From Candidatus Peribacteria bacterium (GTDB lineage Bacteria; Patescibacteriota; Gracilibacteria; UBA1369; LOWO2-01-FULL-3): DNA of 64,000 nt. A program made the position numbers and the translations under genes. The stretch lies in contig CALRGJ010000005.1 of NCBI GenBank assembly GCA_943357285.1, positions 19,935 through 83,934 of the forward strand. The letters run 5' to 3'. Every line of letters starts with the position of its first letter. Positions within the stretch are counted from its first letter, which is position 1. Below, one piece after another: positions 1 to 6,630 of this stretch. The notes beneath the pieces were generated by a model that saw only the letters and a program-made list of their open reading frames with translations, was not told where the DNA came from and did no database searches.

Positions 1-174
1 CTTTGTCCTCTTCACCTTAAACTGAGTGTTTAAGACTGTATAAACAGCGTCTTTGGTGCTACTTTTTCCTACCGAACCGGTAATTCCAATAATTTTACCT
101 TTGAATCTTTTTAGTCTGTACTTCGCCATTGCCTTCAGCATTCGAAGCACTAATTTTTTTAGAAATTTTTTCAT
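1..174 (-). CDS. Mur ligase family protein (MurF-like), N-terminal part, cut by window edge
   Basis: The ORF track omits this gene because it runs off the left edge. Reading the minus strand from the ATG at 174 gives 58 codons without a stop. After a basic N-terminus comes GKIIGITGSVGKSSTKD, the ATP-binding P-loop of Mur ligases; GSVGKSSTKD resembles MurF (UDP-MurNAc-tripeptide:D-Ala-D-Ala ligase) more than MurC, MurD or MurE. The N-terminal substrate-binding domain normally found ahead of the P-loop in MurF is missing or reduced to about 30 residues. This could therefore be a Mur-ligase paralogue (cyanophycin-synthetase or MurT-like). It is divergent from the cyclophilin gene. The family call is firm; the exact substrate is inferred. 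Confidence 0.7.
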   Translation of the reverse strand, partial: MKKFLKKLVLRMLKAMAKYRLKRFKGKIIGITGSVGKSSTKDAVYTVLNTQFKVKRTK

Positions 175-346
175 GTAAAATACCTTATTTAAAGCGCCAA
201 AAGGTTACCACAAAGCCAAATAAAAAACCACCCGGAGAGGCAAGCTTCAAAACTGGCATGAGGGAGAGCAAAATGAGTGAAGTAAAGTTCCTCACATAAA
301 GCCCTTCCCGTCCACAAAATTGACGTTTTTTAATTGAACCTTTTTG

Positions 347-355
347 TGCTAAAAT
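347..355 (+). promoter_or_regulatory. extended -10 promoter for the cyclophilin gene
   Basis: TGCTAAAAT is an extended -10 (TGn plus TAAAAT) 25 nt before the ATG at 381. The -35 is weak. The 175-380 gap between divergent genes shows nothing else that I recognise. Confidence 0.4.
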
Positions 356-380
356 CCTGCCAATCAGTAATCCTCAATTT

Positions 381-1064
381 ATGTATAAAAAATCATTTTG
401 TTTGGCGACTATTTCTGCTCTAGTACTCAGCGGCTGCGGCGGTGGTGAAAGCCAAGACATTTTCTCTGTCAACAATCCTGCATGTCAGTATGAGTCAAAG
501 ATGGATGCTGGACAGCTTGCTCAATTACTTAATTACCCTAACGATTTACAAATGAAAATCAAACCTGTCGCTGGCGACACAATCGCTACGCTCGAAACAA
601 ATTTTGGAGATATGCAGATGCTTCTCTATACAAAAGAAGCTCCAGAAACAGCAAAGAATTTTATAGAATTAGCAAAGGCCGGTAAATATGACGGCACAAA
701 ATTCCACAGGGTTATCGATTGTTTTATGGTTCAAGGCGGAGATTTTGAAAATGGAAATGGTACAGGTGGCTATTCTTACAAAGGCCCTGGTACAAAGCTA
801 AAGGATGAATTTGGAAAAGGTTTGAAGAACGTGCGTGGCGCTGTCTCTATGGCAAACTCCGGCCCAAACACAGGTGGTAGCCAGTTTTTCATCGTTCAGG
901 CTGACGAGGGTACTCCATGGTTAGATGGAAAGCATGCGGTTTTTGGATTTATTTTTGAAGGAATGGGAAATGTTGATAAGATCGCAAAAGTAAAAGTTGG
1001 ATACTCCGATGACCCTAAGGAAGATATAATTGTTCAGAAAGTTACAATTTCAGAATTTAAATAG
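381..1064 (+). CDS. cyclophilin-type peptidyl-prolyl cis-trans isomerase, lipoprotein
   Basis: The product is 227 aa. Residues 1-19 form a lipoprotein signal peptide ending in the lipobox LSGC (Cys19), so the enzyme should be lipid-anchored on the outer face of the membrane. The cyclophilin fold spans roughly residues 65-225, with the family hallmarks FHRV, MVQGGD and GGSQFFI. It would catalyse proline isomerisation during folding of exported proteins. Lgt, which lipidates such proteins, is encoded at 31362-32144. The gene stands alone, with its own -10 element and a strong terminator downstream. Confidence 0.93.
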   Translation: MYKKSFCLATISALVLSGCGGGESQDIFSVNNPACQYESKMDAGQLAQLLNYPNDLQMKIKPVAGDTIATLETNFGDMQMLLYTKEAPETAKNFIELAKAGKYDGTKFHRVIDCFMVQGGDFENGNGTGGYSYKGPGTKLKDEFGKGLKNVRGAVSMANSGPNTGGSQFFIVQADEGTPWLDGKHAVFGFIFEGMGNVDKIAKVKVGYSDDPKEDIIVQKVTISEFK

Positions 1065-1101
1065 TCGCTACAGTTTCTTTAAAGCTTTTTTCTAAAACTT
1101 T

Positions 1102-1136
1102 GCGCGAGGCTGGCCATTTGCCCCTCGCGCTTTTTT
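1102..1136 (+). terminator. intrinsic terminator after the cyclophilin gene
   Basis: The stem GCGCGAGG / CCTCGCGC is followed by TTTTTT, 40 nt past the stop of the cyclophilin gene. Confidence 0.9.
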
Positions 1137-1196
1137 GTGTAACGCTGGGTCATCCCATGGTTCCATATCCACTCATTCCAGTCTCGCCTTATAGGC

Positions 1197-1511
1197 TTAC
1201 CGTCGTCGCCTCGCCGCCCTATCTATTTCCATCGTTGCCCGCGACACCTTTCTGCTATCACCGATCTCCCAATTTAAAGGATTCTCATCTTCATTCTCTA
1301 TCAATCCGGCGTGAGCCAGCTCATGATGAATTTTGCAGAGCGGCACGATTTCCTCTTCCACGTGTCTATTCACTAGGGCAAATCTTTTAGTGTGATGCAT
1401 AGCTCTTGCCGGTTTCCTGCATTTAGGAAATCCACATCTTGTGCCAGACCTGAATTCAAACCGCCCTTTAATAGCCCTCCTAATTTTCACAGGAATGTAT
1501 CGGCTATCCAT
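1197..1511 (-). CDS. HNH endonuclease domain protein (C-terminal part of a split gene)
   Basis: From ATG 1511 the product is 104 aa. It carries a zinc-binding HNH nuclease pattern: CGFPKC, then MHHTKRFAL, then LCKIHHELAH. The opening SRYIPVKIRRAI matches the segment that usually joins the N-terminal helical region to the HNH domain within single-chain proteins of this type. It overlaps the upstream gene (1504-2256) by the octamer ATGGATAG in a +1 frame. GGAGG sits 5 nt before the ATG, the clearest Shine-Dalgarno site I found in the window, so it is probably translated by coupling. The alternative start at 1550 is less likely. The DNA substrate is unknown. Confidence 0.75.
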   Translation of the reverse strand: MDSRYIPVKIRRAIKGRFEFRSGTRCGFPKCRKPARAMHHTKRFALVNRHVEEEIVPLCKIHHELAHAGLIENEDENPLNWEIGDSRKVSRATMEIDRAARRRR

Positions 1512-2256
1512 GGCCACCTCCAGCCCCAAGCTTCTTTCTGCAGTCTTCACATATCTTAAAACAGGCCTTTCCCTTTTTGCATTTTACGCAGAACTGCTCA
1601 AAATCAGTTTTTTTAATTATCATCTGAAAAGTCTCATTCCAGCTCAGGGTCTGTTTAGTATTCTTTTCCAACTTTTGTTTTGCTACTCGCAAGTCAAATT
1701 CTAGGTCCCTACTTGCAGGAAAAGAGAATCTCACAGGAGGTTCGAATTCAGTCCTCGCCTCTTGACCTATTTGAGGCTCGTTTTCTGATATGTTCATGGG
1801 GACACTTTTTCTTCTGTAGTTTTGTACATAGGCTTCCAGGGCTGCAGCCGAAAGAAGCTGAAGTTTTTCCGCCCAAAATTTATCAGTTTCTGTTGTGGAA
1901 ACCGCCGCAACTTTCAATATTTTGCTCCATCCACACTCACCTGATTCAAATAATTTTTTCAGAACCGGTTTCCTTTCCAAATTCTTTGCCAAATTCAAAA
2001 TTCTATCGACGGCATATTCGCTCATCCCCGCGAGCTTCCCTGCAAACTCATGGATAGAAACAAATCCTTTTCTTCTATGGAGCCCACGCTTCGCCACTTC
2101 TGGCAGAAGTCCTGCAAACCTACGCGACCATGTCTTCGCATTCAGCCCATAATCTCGACATTTTAAATAAAGGTCTTTATCTGAAAGAAGAGAAGGCACA
2201 ACTTCATTGCTTGCGTTTACTAGCCATGCCGGGATTTTTTGAAAATTCTGTTCCAT
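1504..2256 (-). CDS. N-terminal partner of the split HNH endonuclease, with zinc-ribbon tail
   Basis: The product is 250 aa. It is mainly helical, resembling the N-terminal region found ahead of HNH domains (for example SIHEFAGKLAGMSEYAVDRILNL). It ends with a Cys cluster, CVKCKKGKAC and CEDC, that probably binds zinc. The stop codon lies inside the start region of the HNH ORF. Together the two ORFs look like one ancestral HNH protein now read as two chains. The ATG at 2256 lies 6 nt after TGCTAGGCT (an extended -10) and just downstream of the 38-bp dispersed repeat. The function is inferred from the HNH neighbour. Confidence 0.6.
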   Translation of the reverse strand: MEQNFQKIPAWLVNASNEVVPSLLSDKDLYLKCRDYGLNAKTWSRRFAGLLPEVAKRGLHRRKGFVSIHEFAGKLAGMSEYAVDRILNLAKNLERKPVLKKLFESGECGWSKILKVAAVSTTETDKFWAEKLQLLSAAALEAYVQNYRRKSVPMNISENEPQIGQEARTEFEPPVRFSFPASRDLEFDLRVAKQKLEKNTKQTLSWNETFQMIIKKTDFEQFCVKCKKGKACFKICEDCRKKLGAGGGHG

Positions 2257-2273
2257 GTCCCCAGCCTAGCACC

Positions 2274-2311
2274 CAAACATTAAATTTTCTTAAAATTTTT
2301 CTAAATTAATT
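2274..2311 (-). repeat. dispersed 38-bp repeat, copy A
   Basis: On the minus strand this reads AATTAATTTAGAAAAATT... ending TTTAATGTTTG. It is identical over 38 bp to copy B at 54088-54125, and a shortened copy C lies at 60528-60554. A GGGGGAGT motif precedes copies A and B. It lies directly upstream of the HNH gene pair, in the same orientation as the genes. Confidence 0.85.
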
Positions 2312-2374
2312 TTAAAACATTTTGCTCATTGTTTTCAGCCTCATGGGCACTCCCCCAGTCTGCCACACCTACAC

Positions 2375-2406
2375 AAAAAAACCGCCCGCATTTCTGCGAA
2401 CGGTTT
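2375..2406 (-). terminator. intrinsic terminator of the infC-rpmI-rplT operon
   Basis: On the minus strand the stem AACCG..GCA / TGC..CGGTT is followed by TTTTTTT, about 60 nt beyond the rplT stop. Confidence 0.85.
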
Positions 2407-2466
2407 CAACTTTTGAGTTTTGCAGAGGATGTCTGAGATTTCTCTCAAATCCTCCGCCCTTTCCCT

Positions 2467-2814
2467 TTATTTCATTGCTTCTTCCACAATTTTCTTGAAA
2501 ACTTCAGGGTTGTTCACCGCTAAGTCAGCAAGCATTTTTCTGTTGATAGACATATCTTTCTTAGTCATGGCATCAATCAATCTGCTGTATTTCACGCCCA
2601 TTGCGCGGCATGCAGAATTGATTCTTGTGATCCATAAGCTACGGAAGTCACGCTTTTTCAAACGACGACTTGTATAACTTCTAAGACCTGCTTTCATCGT
2701 GGCATTTTTAGCCCACTTAAACGTGCGGCTACGTAGTCCACGGTAGCCTTTGGCAGCCTTCTTCATCTTTTGGTGCCTGCGGCGGGTGTTTACACCTCTT
2801 TTTACTCTAGACAT
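2467..2814 (-). CDS. rplT: 50S ribosomal protein L20
   Basis: The product is 115 aa, the normal length. It has the basic N-terminus (MSRVKRGVNTRRRHQKMKK) and the conserved FKWAKNATMKAGL and LWITRINSACRAMG segments. L20 binds 23S rRNA early in assembly of the large subunit. It is the last gene of the conserved infC-rpmI-rplT operon. No Shine-Dalgarno is seen before its ATG. In other bacteria L20 represses this operon by binding its mRNA; the hairpin at 2848-2870 in the rpmI-rplT gap is a candidate site. Confidence 0.97.
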   Translation of the reverse strand: MSRVKRGVNTRRRHQKMKKAAKGYRGLRSRTFKWAKNATMKAGLRSYTSRRLKKRDFRSLWITRINSACRAMGVKYSRLIDAMTKKDMSINRKMLADLAVNNPEVFKKIVEEAMK

Positions 2815-2847
2815 ATTAGTTAATTAAAAAAATAAATACTTTGTAAT

Positions 2848-2870
2848 GCGTCGGGATTTTTATCCCACGC
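2848..2870 (-). promoter_or_regulatory. hairpin in the rpmI-rplT intergenic mRNA
   Basis: The stem GCGT-GGGAT / ATCCC-ACGC (one bulged base) lies between rpmI and rplT. It has no U-tract directly after it, so it is not an obvious terminator. It could be an mRNA processing or stability element, or an L20 binding site; that role is inference. Confidence 0.4.
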
Positions 2871-2882
2871 GGTTCTTTTGGC

Positions 2883-3146
2883 CTACGCCTTCTTCTCTTC
2901 TTCTTTCATTTTCTTCAATGCTTCTTGTCTCTTTCTTGTAACGTGAATCTGAGCTTTTCCTGACAAAAGTCTTCTTACGTGCTTCATGCCGCCAGCATAA
3001 ACTGGAACACCATTACGCATAGATCTTTTTTGTCTCTTAGACTTGTTTGTAAGTAAGTGACGTCTAGCCGCCTTGTTGAAGGAAAGAGCTCCGCTCTTTT
3101 TTACCTTAAGACGCTTTTTCAATCCACTGTGACTTTTGACTTTCAT
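2883..3146 (-). CDS. rpmI: 50S ribosomal protein L35
   Basis: The product is 87 aa with the typical start MKVKSHSGLKKRLKVKKSG and the conserved RRHLLTNKSKRQKR stretch. It is longer than the usual ~65 aa because of a Lys/Glu-rich C-terminal tail (KKMKEEEKKA). It is a structural protein of the large ribosomal subunit. It sits between infC and rplT, as in most bacteria. No Shine-Dalgarno is seen before the ATG. Confidence 0.96.
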   Translation of the reverse strand: MKVKSHSGLKKRLKVKKSGALSFNKAARRHLLTNKSKRQKRSMRNGVPVYAGGMKHVRRLLSGKAQIHVTRKRQEALKKMKEEEKKA

Positions 3147-3179
3147 AAATATTAAATTATTTTTTTTAAAATTAAGTTT

Positions 3180-3749
3180 CTATTCCTGTGGTGCTTGATG
3201 GCTCATTCTACTTGGAGTAATCACCATAAGCATGGCATTTCCTTGTTTTTTTGGAGCCTCATCCATGCGTCCTACATCCTTTACTGCGTCATAAAACTTC
3301 ATCATTTTCGCAAGACCTAAATCTTTATATGCAGCTTCTCTTCCACGGAACAAAAGAGTTACTTTTACCGGATTTCCATCTTCCAGGAACCCATGAGCTT
3401 GTCTAGACTTAATACCAAGGTCATGATCTCCGATTTTGAATCCAATACGAATGCCTTTCATTTCAGCTTTCTTCTGCATTCTACGATGCTTCATTTCCAC
3501 CTTTTTCTGATGATACTGATACTTACCATAGTCCAAAATCTTACACACGGGTGGATTTACATTTGGTGCTACTTCGGCTAGATCTAGCCCGGATTCTTGG
3601 GCTAAAGCTATCGCTGCATCTCGAGACATAATCCCAAGCTGCTCACCTTCTGCGCCGATCAACCTAATGGTTGGAACGCGTATTTCCAGATTAATGCGTA
3701 GTTTCTTAACTATATAATTTGTATTACGAAATACGAGGCCCAAAGCCAC
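3180..3749 (-). CDS. infC: translation initiation factor IF-3 (start codon uncertain)
   Basis: The core IF-3 sequence begins RINLEIRVPTIRLIGAEGEQLGIMS, with the C-terminal domain containing KGIRIGFKIGDHD. The longest frame starts at GTG 3749, giving 189 aa. The promoter at 3753-3781 places the transcript start at about 3746, at or just past that GTG. The true start is therefore either a leaderless GTG, TTG 3743, or a rarer codon downstream such as ATA 3713 or ATT 3695. Rare infC start codons are known from other bacteria, where they allow IF-3 to control its own synthesis. It is first in the infC-rpmI-rplT operon. The identity is certain; the start is not. Confidence 0.93.
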   Translation of the reverse strand: MALGLVFRNTNYIVKKLRINLEIRVPTIRLIGAEGEQLGIMSRDAAIALAQESGLDLAEVAPNVNPPVCKILDYGKYQYHQKKVEMKHRRMQKKAEMKGIRIGFKIGDHDLGIKSRQAHGFLEDGNPVKVTLLFRGREAAYKDLGLAKMMKFYDAVKDVGRMDEAPKKQGNAMLMVITPSRMSHQAPQE

Positions 3750-3752
3750 AGG

Positions 3753-3781
3753 ATGATAGGCAAAACTGATTAGAAAGTCAA
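3753..3781 (-). promoter_or_regulatory. promoter of infC operon
   Basis: On the minus strand: TTGACT, 17-nt spacer, TATCAT. The predicted start site falls at about 3746, next to the annotated GTG. Confidence 0.7.
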
Positions 3782-3830
3782 GATCTACTGATGCTCCCGC
3801 TCGATTTAGCTCCTCGGCCCAAAGTTACGC

Positions 3831-3859
3831 TTTACAAAGACGACTCTGAACTGTAGATA
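3831..3859 (+). promoter_or_regulatory. promoter of dxr (leaderless geometry)
   Basis: TTTACA, 17-nt spacer, TAGATA; the ATG of dxr begins 8 nt after the -10 box. Confidence 0.65.
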
Positions 3860-3867
3860 ATTGTTAT

Positions 3868-4857
3868 ATGCAAAACGTCGTAATTTTGGGATCCACAGGC
3901 TCTTTAGGCACCCAAGCCCTAGAGGTTTTAGAAAGATATAAAGAACATTTTCGCGTGATTGGTCTTTCGGCGAACGTAAACAAATCTCTTTTGGAAAAGC
4001 AGGCGAAAAAGTGGAAAGTAAAAGCCTCCGTCCTCGCCTCTACCTCCAGCGCCGACTCTCTCGTCACCCTCTCCACTCTCAAAAATGCCGACATAATTAT
4101 CAACGTCCTTTCTGGAATTGCCGGAATAAATCCTTCTATTGCTGCACTCAAGTCCGAAAAAATCCTTCTTCTTGGAAACAAGGAATCTCTAATTGCGGAA
4201 GGAAAAAAGATAATGAAGCTTGCCTCTCGCTCACCTACTCGCCTCCTCCCCCTCGACTCCGAACACAACGCGATTTACGAAATTCTTAAAAAATTTCCTC
4301 AGAAAAAAATAGAAAAAATAATTCTGTCTTGTTCCGGCGGACCTTTTTATAAAAAAACTAAAACTCAATTAAAAAATATCACCGTCGCCGATGCTCTCTC
4401 TCACCCTCGTTGGAATATGGGGCCAAAAATTTCCATAGAATCCGCCACGCTGATAAATAAAGGTCTCGAATTAATTGAAGCACATTTTCTTTTCAACATT
4501 CCTCTCTCAAAAATTTCCGCAATTTATCATCCTGAATCTCAAATTCACGGCGCTGTAAAATTCAAAGGAGAAAAATTTCTCACTGCTTACGTCTCCAATC
4601 CAGACATGCGCGAGCACATAGAAAACGCTCTCCTTCGCGCCGCCGGACTTCCTCCTCTCTCCAGAACTTTTAAAAAAATCCTCGCCTCTTCTCTCTCAAA
4701 AATTTCTACAAAAACCCTTCCTGGAATTCCCCTCGTACTAAATTTTTTCAAAAAAAATCCCACAAAAATGCGAAAATTTCTCCAGCGTGAAGAAAAAATT
4801 ATCAAAAAATTTTTGGAAAATAAAATCGGATTTCTAGATATTTACCGTTTTATTTAG
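3868..4857 (+). CDS. dxr: 1-deoxy-D-xylulose 5-phosphate reductoisomerase
   Basis: This is the second enzyme of the MEP isoprenoid pathway (DXP to MEP, NADPH-dependent). It has an N-terminal Rossmann motif GSTGSLGTQALEVL, GNKESL, the metal and substrate residues in LDSEHNAIYE, the loop HPRWNMG, and KGLELIEA. At 329 aa it is shorter than the usual ~390. The C-terminal helical region is compressed and the usual LNAANE motif is absent, although the closing IGFLDIYRFI remains. The catalytic residues that I can see are intact, so it is probably active. Its stop codon interlocks with that of the opposing GGDEF gene. Confidence 0.93.
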   Translation: MQNVVILGSTGSLGTQALEVLERYKEHFRVIGLSANVNKSLLEKQAKKWKVKASVLASTSSADSLVTLSTLKNADIIINVLSGIAGINPSIAALKSEKILLLGNKESLIAEGKKIMKLASRSPTRLLPLDSEHNAIYEILKKFPQKKIEKIILSCSGGPFYKKTKTQLKNITVADALSHPRWNMGPKISIESATLINKGLELIEAHFLFNIPLSKISAIYHPESQIHGAVKFKGEKFLTAYVSNPDMREHIENALLRAAGLPPLSRTFKKILASSLSKISTKTLPGIPLVLNFFKKNPTKMRKFLQREEKIIKKFLENKIGFLDIYRFI

Positions 4858-5888
4858 ACTCTTCTCTGAGCCTGTGGCTTGTATCTATCTTCAGGGGTAA
4901 CCATCATAAAGGTCTGTGCTCCAGCAGGAGAGATTTCTATTTTCTCAACAGCATTTCTGCCGCCTTTCTTAGCCATGTACAATGCGTCATCACTTTGGCC
5001 TCGTAGTTGTTCGTAACTTTTCGTCGTTTTAAAGTTTGCTTCTGCCACCCCTATAGAAATAGAAACATTTAGCTTAACTTGATCTCCTTTTCCATCTGTA
5101 ACCAAAAATGGCTTAGAGTCTACAGCGTCTCTGGCACGTTCTGCGGCAATGCATGCTCCATCCAAAGGAGTTCCCGCGAGAAGTACACAAAATTCTTCAC
5201 CTCCGGCTCTAGACATTATGTCAAAAAGTTCTCCCTGATGTCCATCTCTAGTGCTCTCTTCCTCGTTGGCAATGCGCATCAAAAAATCAGATGTACGCAA
5301 AGCCTCTTTTAATCTTTGTGCCAATTGAGTAAGCACTTGGTCTCCCACCGGGTGTCCGTGTGTATCATTGATACTTTTGAAAAAATCTATATCCATCATT
5401 AAGCAGGATAAAGGTCTTCCGGATTCTTTAGCTCTTTCAAAAAGTTTAGGCCCAAATTCTAGCAGTGAAGCCTGATTCCCCAGTCCGGTAAGTCTATCTT
5501 TGTAGGCAGCAGCTTTTAGAGAGGTTTTTATCATCATCTCATTTGTAAGTCTCTCGGCTAAGGCGCTAATTTTAGCGCTCGCCTCTGCGTCCTGTTGCAT
5601 CGCCACTCTCACCAATGAATTGATTGCTGAACAGAGCTCTTCTACTGCAGAGATGGTCTCAACGTCGGCACCTTCCGCCTTGCTGAAATGATCTACCGCG
5701 GCTTTTACATGACCCAATGATCCTTCCATGCTTGGCAAAACAGCAGTTTTTTCGCCCAGTGCCGTAATAGCTAAAAGACTGTCTGTAGCCGTTGGAGGAA
5801 TAGTTGGTCTTCCTCTGCGTCGCTCAGTAGCAAGAGGTTCCTTTTCTGGTTGCTCTGGTTGTTCTATTATTTCTGGATCTTTGGACAT
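4854..5888 (-). CDS. GGDEF-domain protein (putative diguanylate cyclase)
   Basis: From ATG 5888 the product is 344 aa; the track's 5900 is a TTG. The N-terminal half is helical with no membrane segment. The GGDEF domain follows from KDRLTGLGN, with metal site MMDIDFFKSIND and active-site GGEEF at about residue 229. A 20-25 residue Glu/Asp-rich insert (around EESTRDGHQGELFD) sits just before RAGGEEF, where the RxxD inhibitory site usually lies, and no RxxD is seen there. It probably makes c-di-GMP, but the insert could alter this. It lies next to a lone receiver protein (5955-6473) and has its own promoter. Confidence 0.87.
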   Translation of the reverse strand: MSKDPEIIEQPEQPEKEPLATERRRGRPTIPPTATDSLLAITALGEKTAVLPSMEGSLGHVKAAVDHFSKAEGADVETISAVEELCSAINSLVRVAMQQDAEASAKISALAERLTNEMMIKTSLKAAAYKDRLTGLGNQASLLEFGPKLFERAKESGRPLSCLMMDIDFFKSINDTHGHPVGDQVLTQLAQRLKEALRTSDFLMRIANEEESTRDGHQGELFDIMSRAGGEEFCVLLAGTPLDGACIAAERARDAVDSKPFLVTDGKGDQVKLNVSISIGVAEANFKTTKSYEQLRGQSDDALYMAKKGGRNAVEKIEISPAGAQTFMMVTPEDRYKPQAQRRV

Positions 5889-5914
5889 TTTGAAAATCAA
5901 TTACTAAGCCATTA

Positions 5915-5943
5915 ACTATAACACTAAGCGGTAAATACGTCAA
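5915..5943 (-). promoter_or_regulatory. promoter of the GGDEF gene
   Basis: On the minus strand: TTGACG, 17-nt spacer, TATAGT, 26 nt before ATG 5888. Confidence 0.7.
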
Positions 5944-5954
5944 GGGGCTCTCTT

Positions 5955-6473
5955 TCAAGCCTGCTCTTTAACTTTAGCCGCCATCTCTATAGCTCTATGA
6001 ATATGATTGAAAAGTTCAGAAAGTCCGCCTTCGCCCTTTTCTCCTACGTGATGAAATATTCCATCATCCACCAAAGCTTGTGCCAACCCTGGATTGTATG
6101 ATCCGGTCATCATCAGCTTTGGGACTTCTTTCAATGACTTTCTATGCTCTGAATCAAGGATATGCCCCATAACCTCTTCTCCAGCCAGAACTTGTCCCAA
6201 CTGAATTCCGTCCATTCTTGGCATATCCTTATCTGACCAGACAAAAGCTACGCTGCCCGCGACCCCTTCTCTTGAAAGTTGGGCAATCGCATCAATAGGG
6301 TGTGGCGCTTCTAGAATACTCAGCTCTGGTAATGCTTTTCCTATAACTATTCTGGCAAATGCTCTCATGTTCGGGCAATCATCAACCACGAGCGCAAGGG
6401 TTCTTTCTGTATCTGGGTGGTGCAGGGCTTTTAATGCACTCATTGAATCCGGTCTTTCTGATGTTTCTTTCAT
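5955..6473 (-). CDS. single-domain response regulator (CheY-like receiver)
   Basis: The product is 172 aa. Receiver-domain residues are all present: acidic pair D31-D32, phospho-acceptor D81 in SDKDMPRMDG (close to the CheY form), T123 in MMTGS, and K146 in VGEKG. There is no output domain. It probably relays phosphorylation to a partner protein. The adjacent GGDEF gene on the same strand is the nearest candidate, but each gene has its own promoter, so the link is inference. No histidine kinase is encoded in the window. Confidence 0.85.
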   Translation of the reverse strand: MKETSERPDSMSALKALHHPDTERTLALVVDDCPNMRAFARIVIGKALPELSILEAPHPIDAIAQLSREGVAGSVAFVWSDKDMPRMDGIQLGQVLAGEEVMGHILDSEHRKSLKEVPKLMMTGSYNPGLAQALVDDGIFHHVGEKGEGGLSELFNHIHRAIEMAAKVKEQA

Positions 6474-6508
6474 CTTTTACAAACAATAATAAAATTTACG
6501 CGAGTGGC

Positions 6509-6536
6509 AAGATACATTGTTTTCAGAGAAAGTCAA
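6509..6536 (-). promoter_or_regulatory. promoter of the receiver gene
   Basis: On the minus strand: TTGACT, 16-nt spacer, TATCTT. Confidence 0.6.
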
Positions 6537-6630
6537 TTGTCAGAATTTCGCTTAATCTTTGAAGAAAACACCACCACTGAAAGTTTCGACTTTTTGCAAA
6601 ACGATGAGATGTATGGCAAAATATACAAGT

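Noticed and set aside
1100-1390. 96-aa plus ORF after the cyclophilin gene
   Set aside because: It begins at the terminator hairpin, has no domain and overlaps the HNH gene on the other strand.
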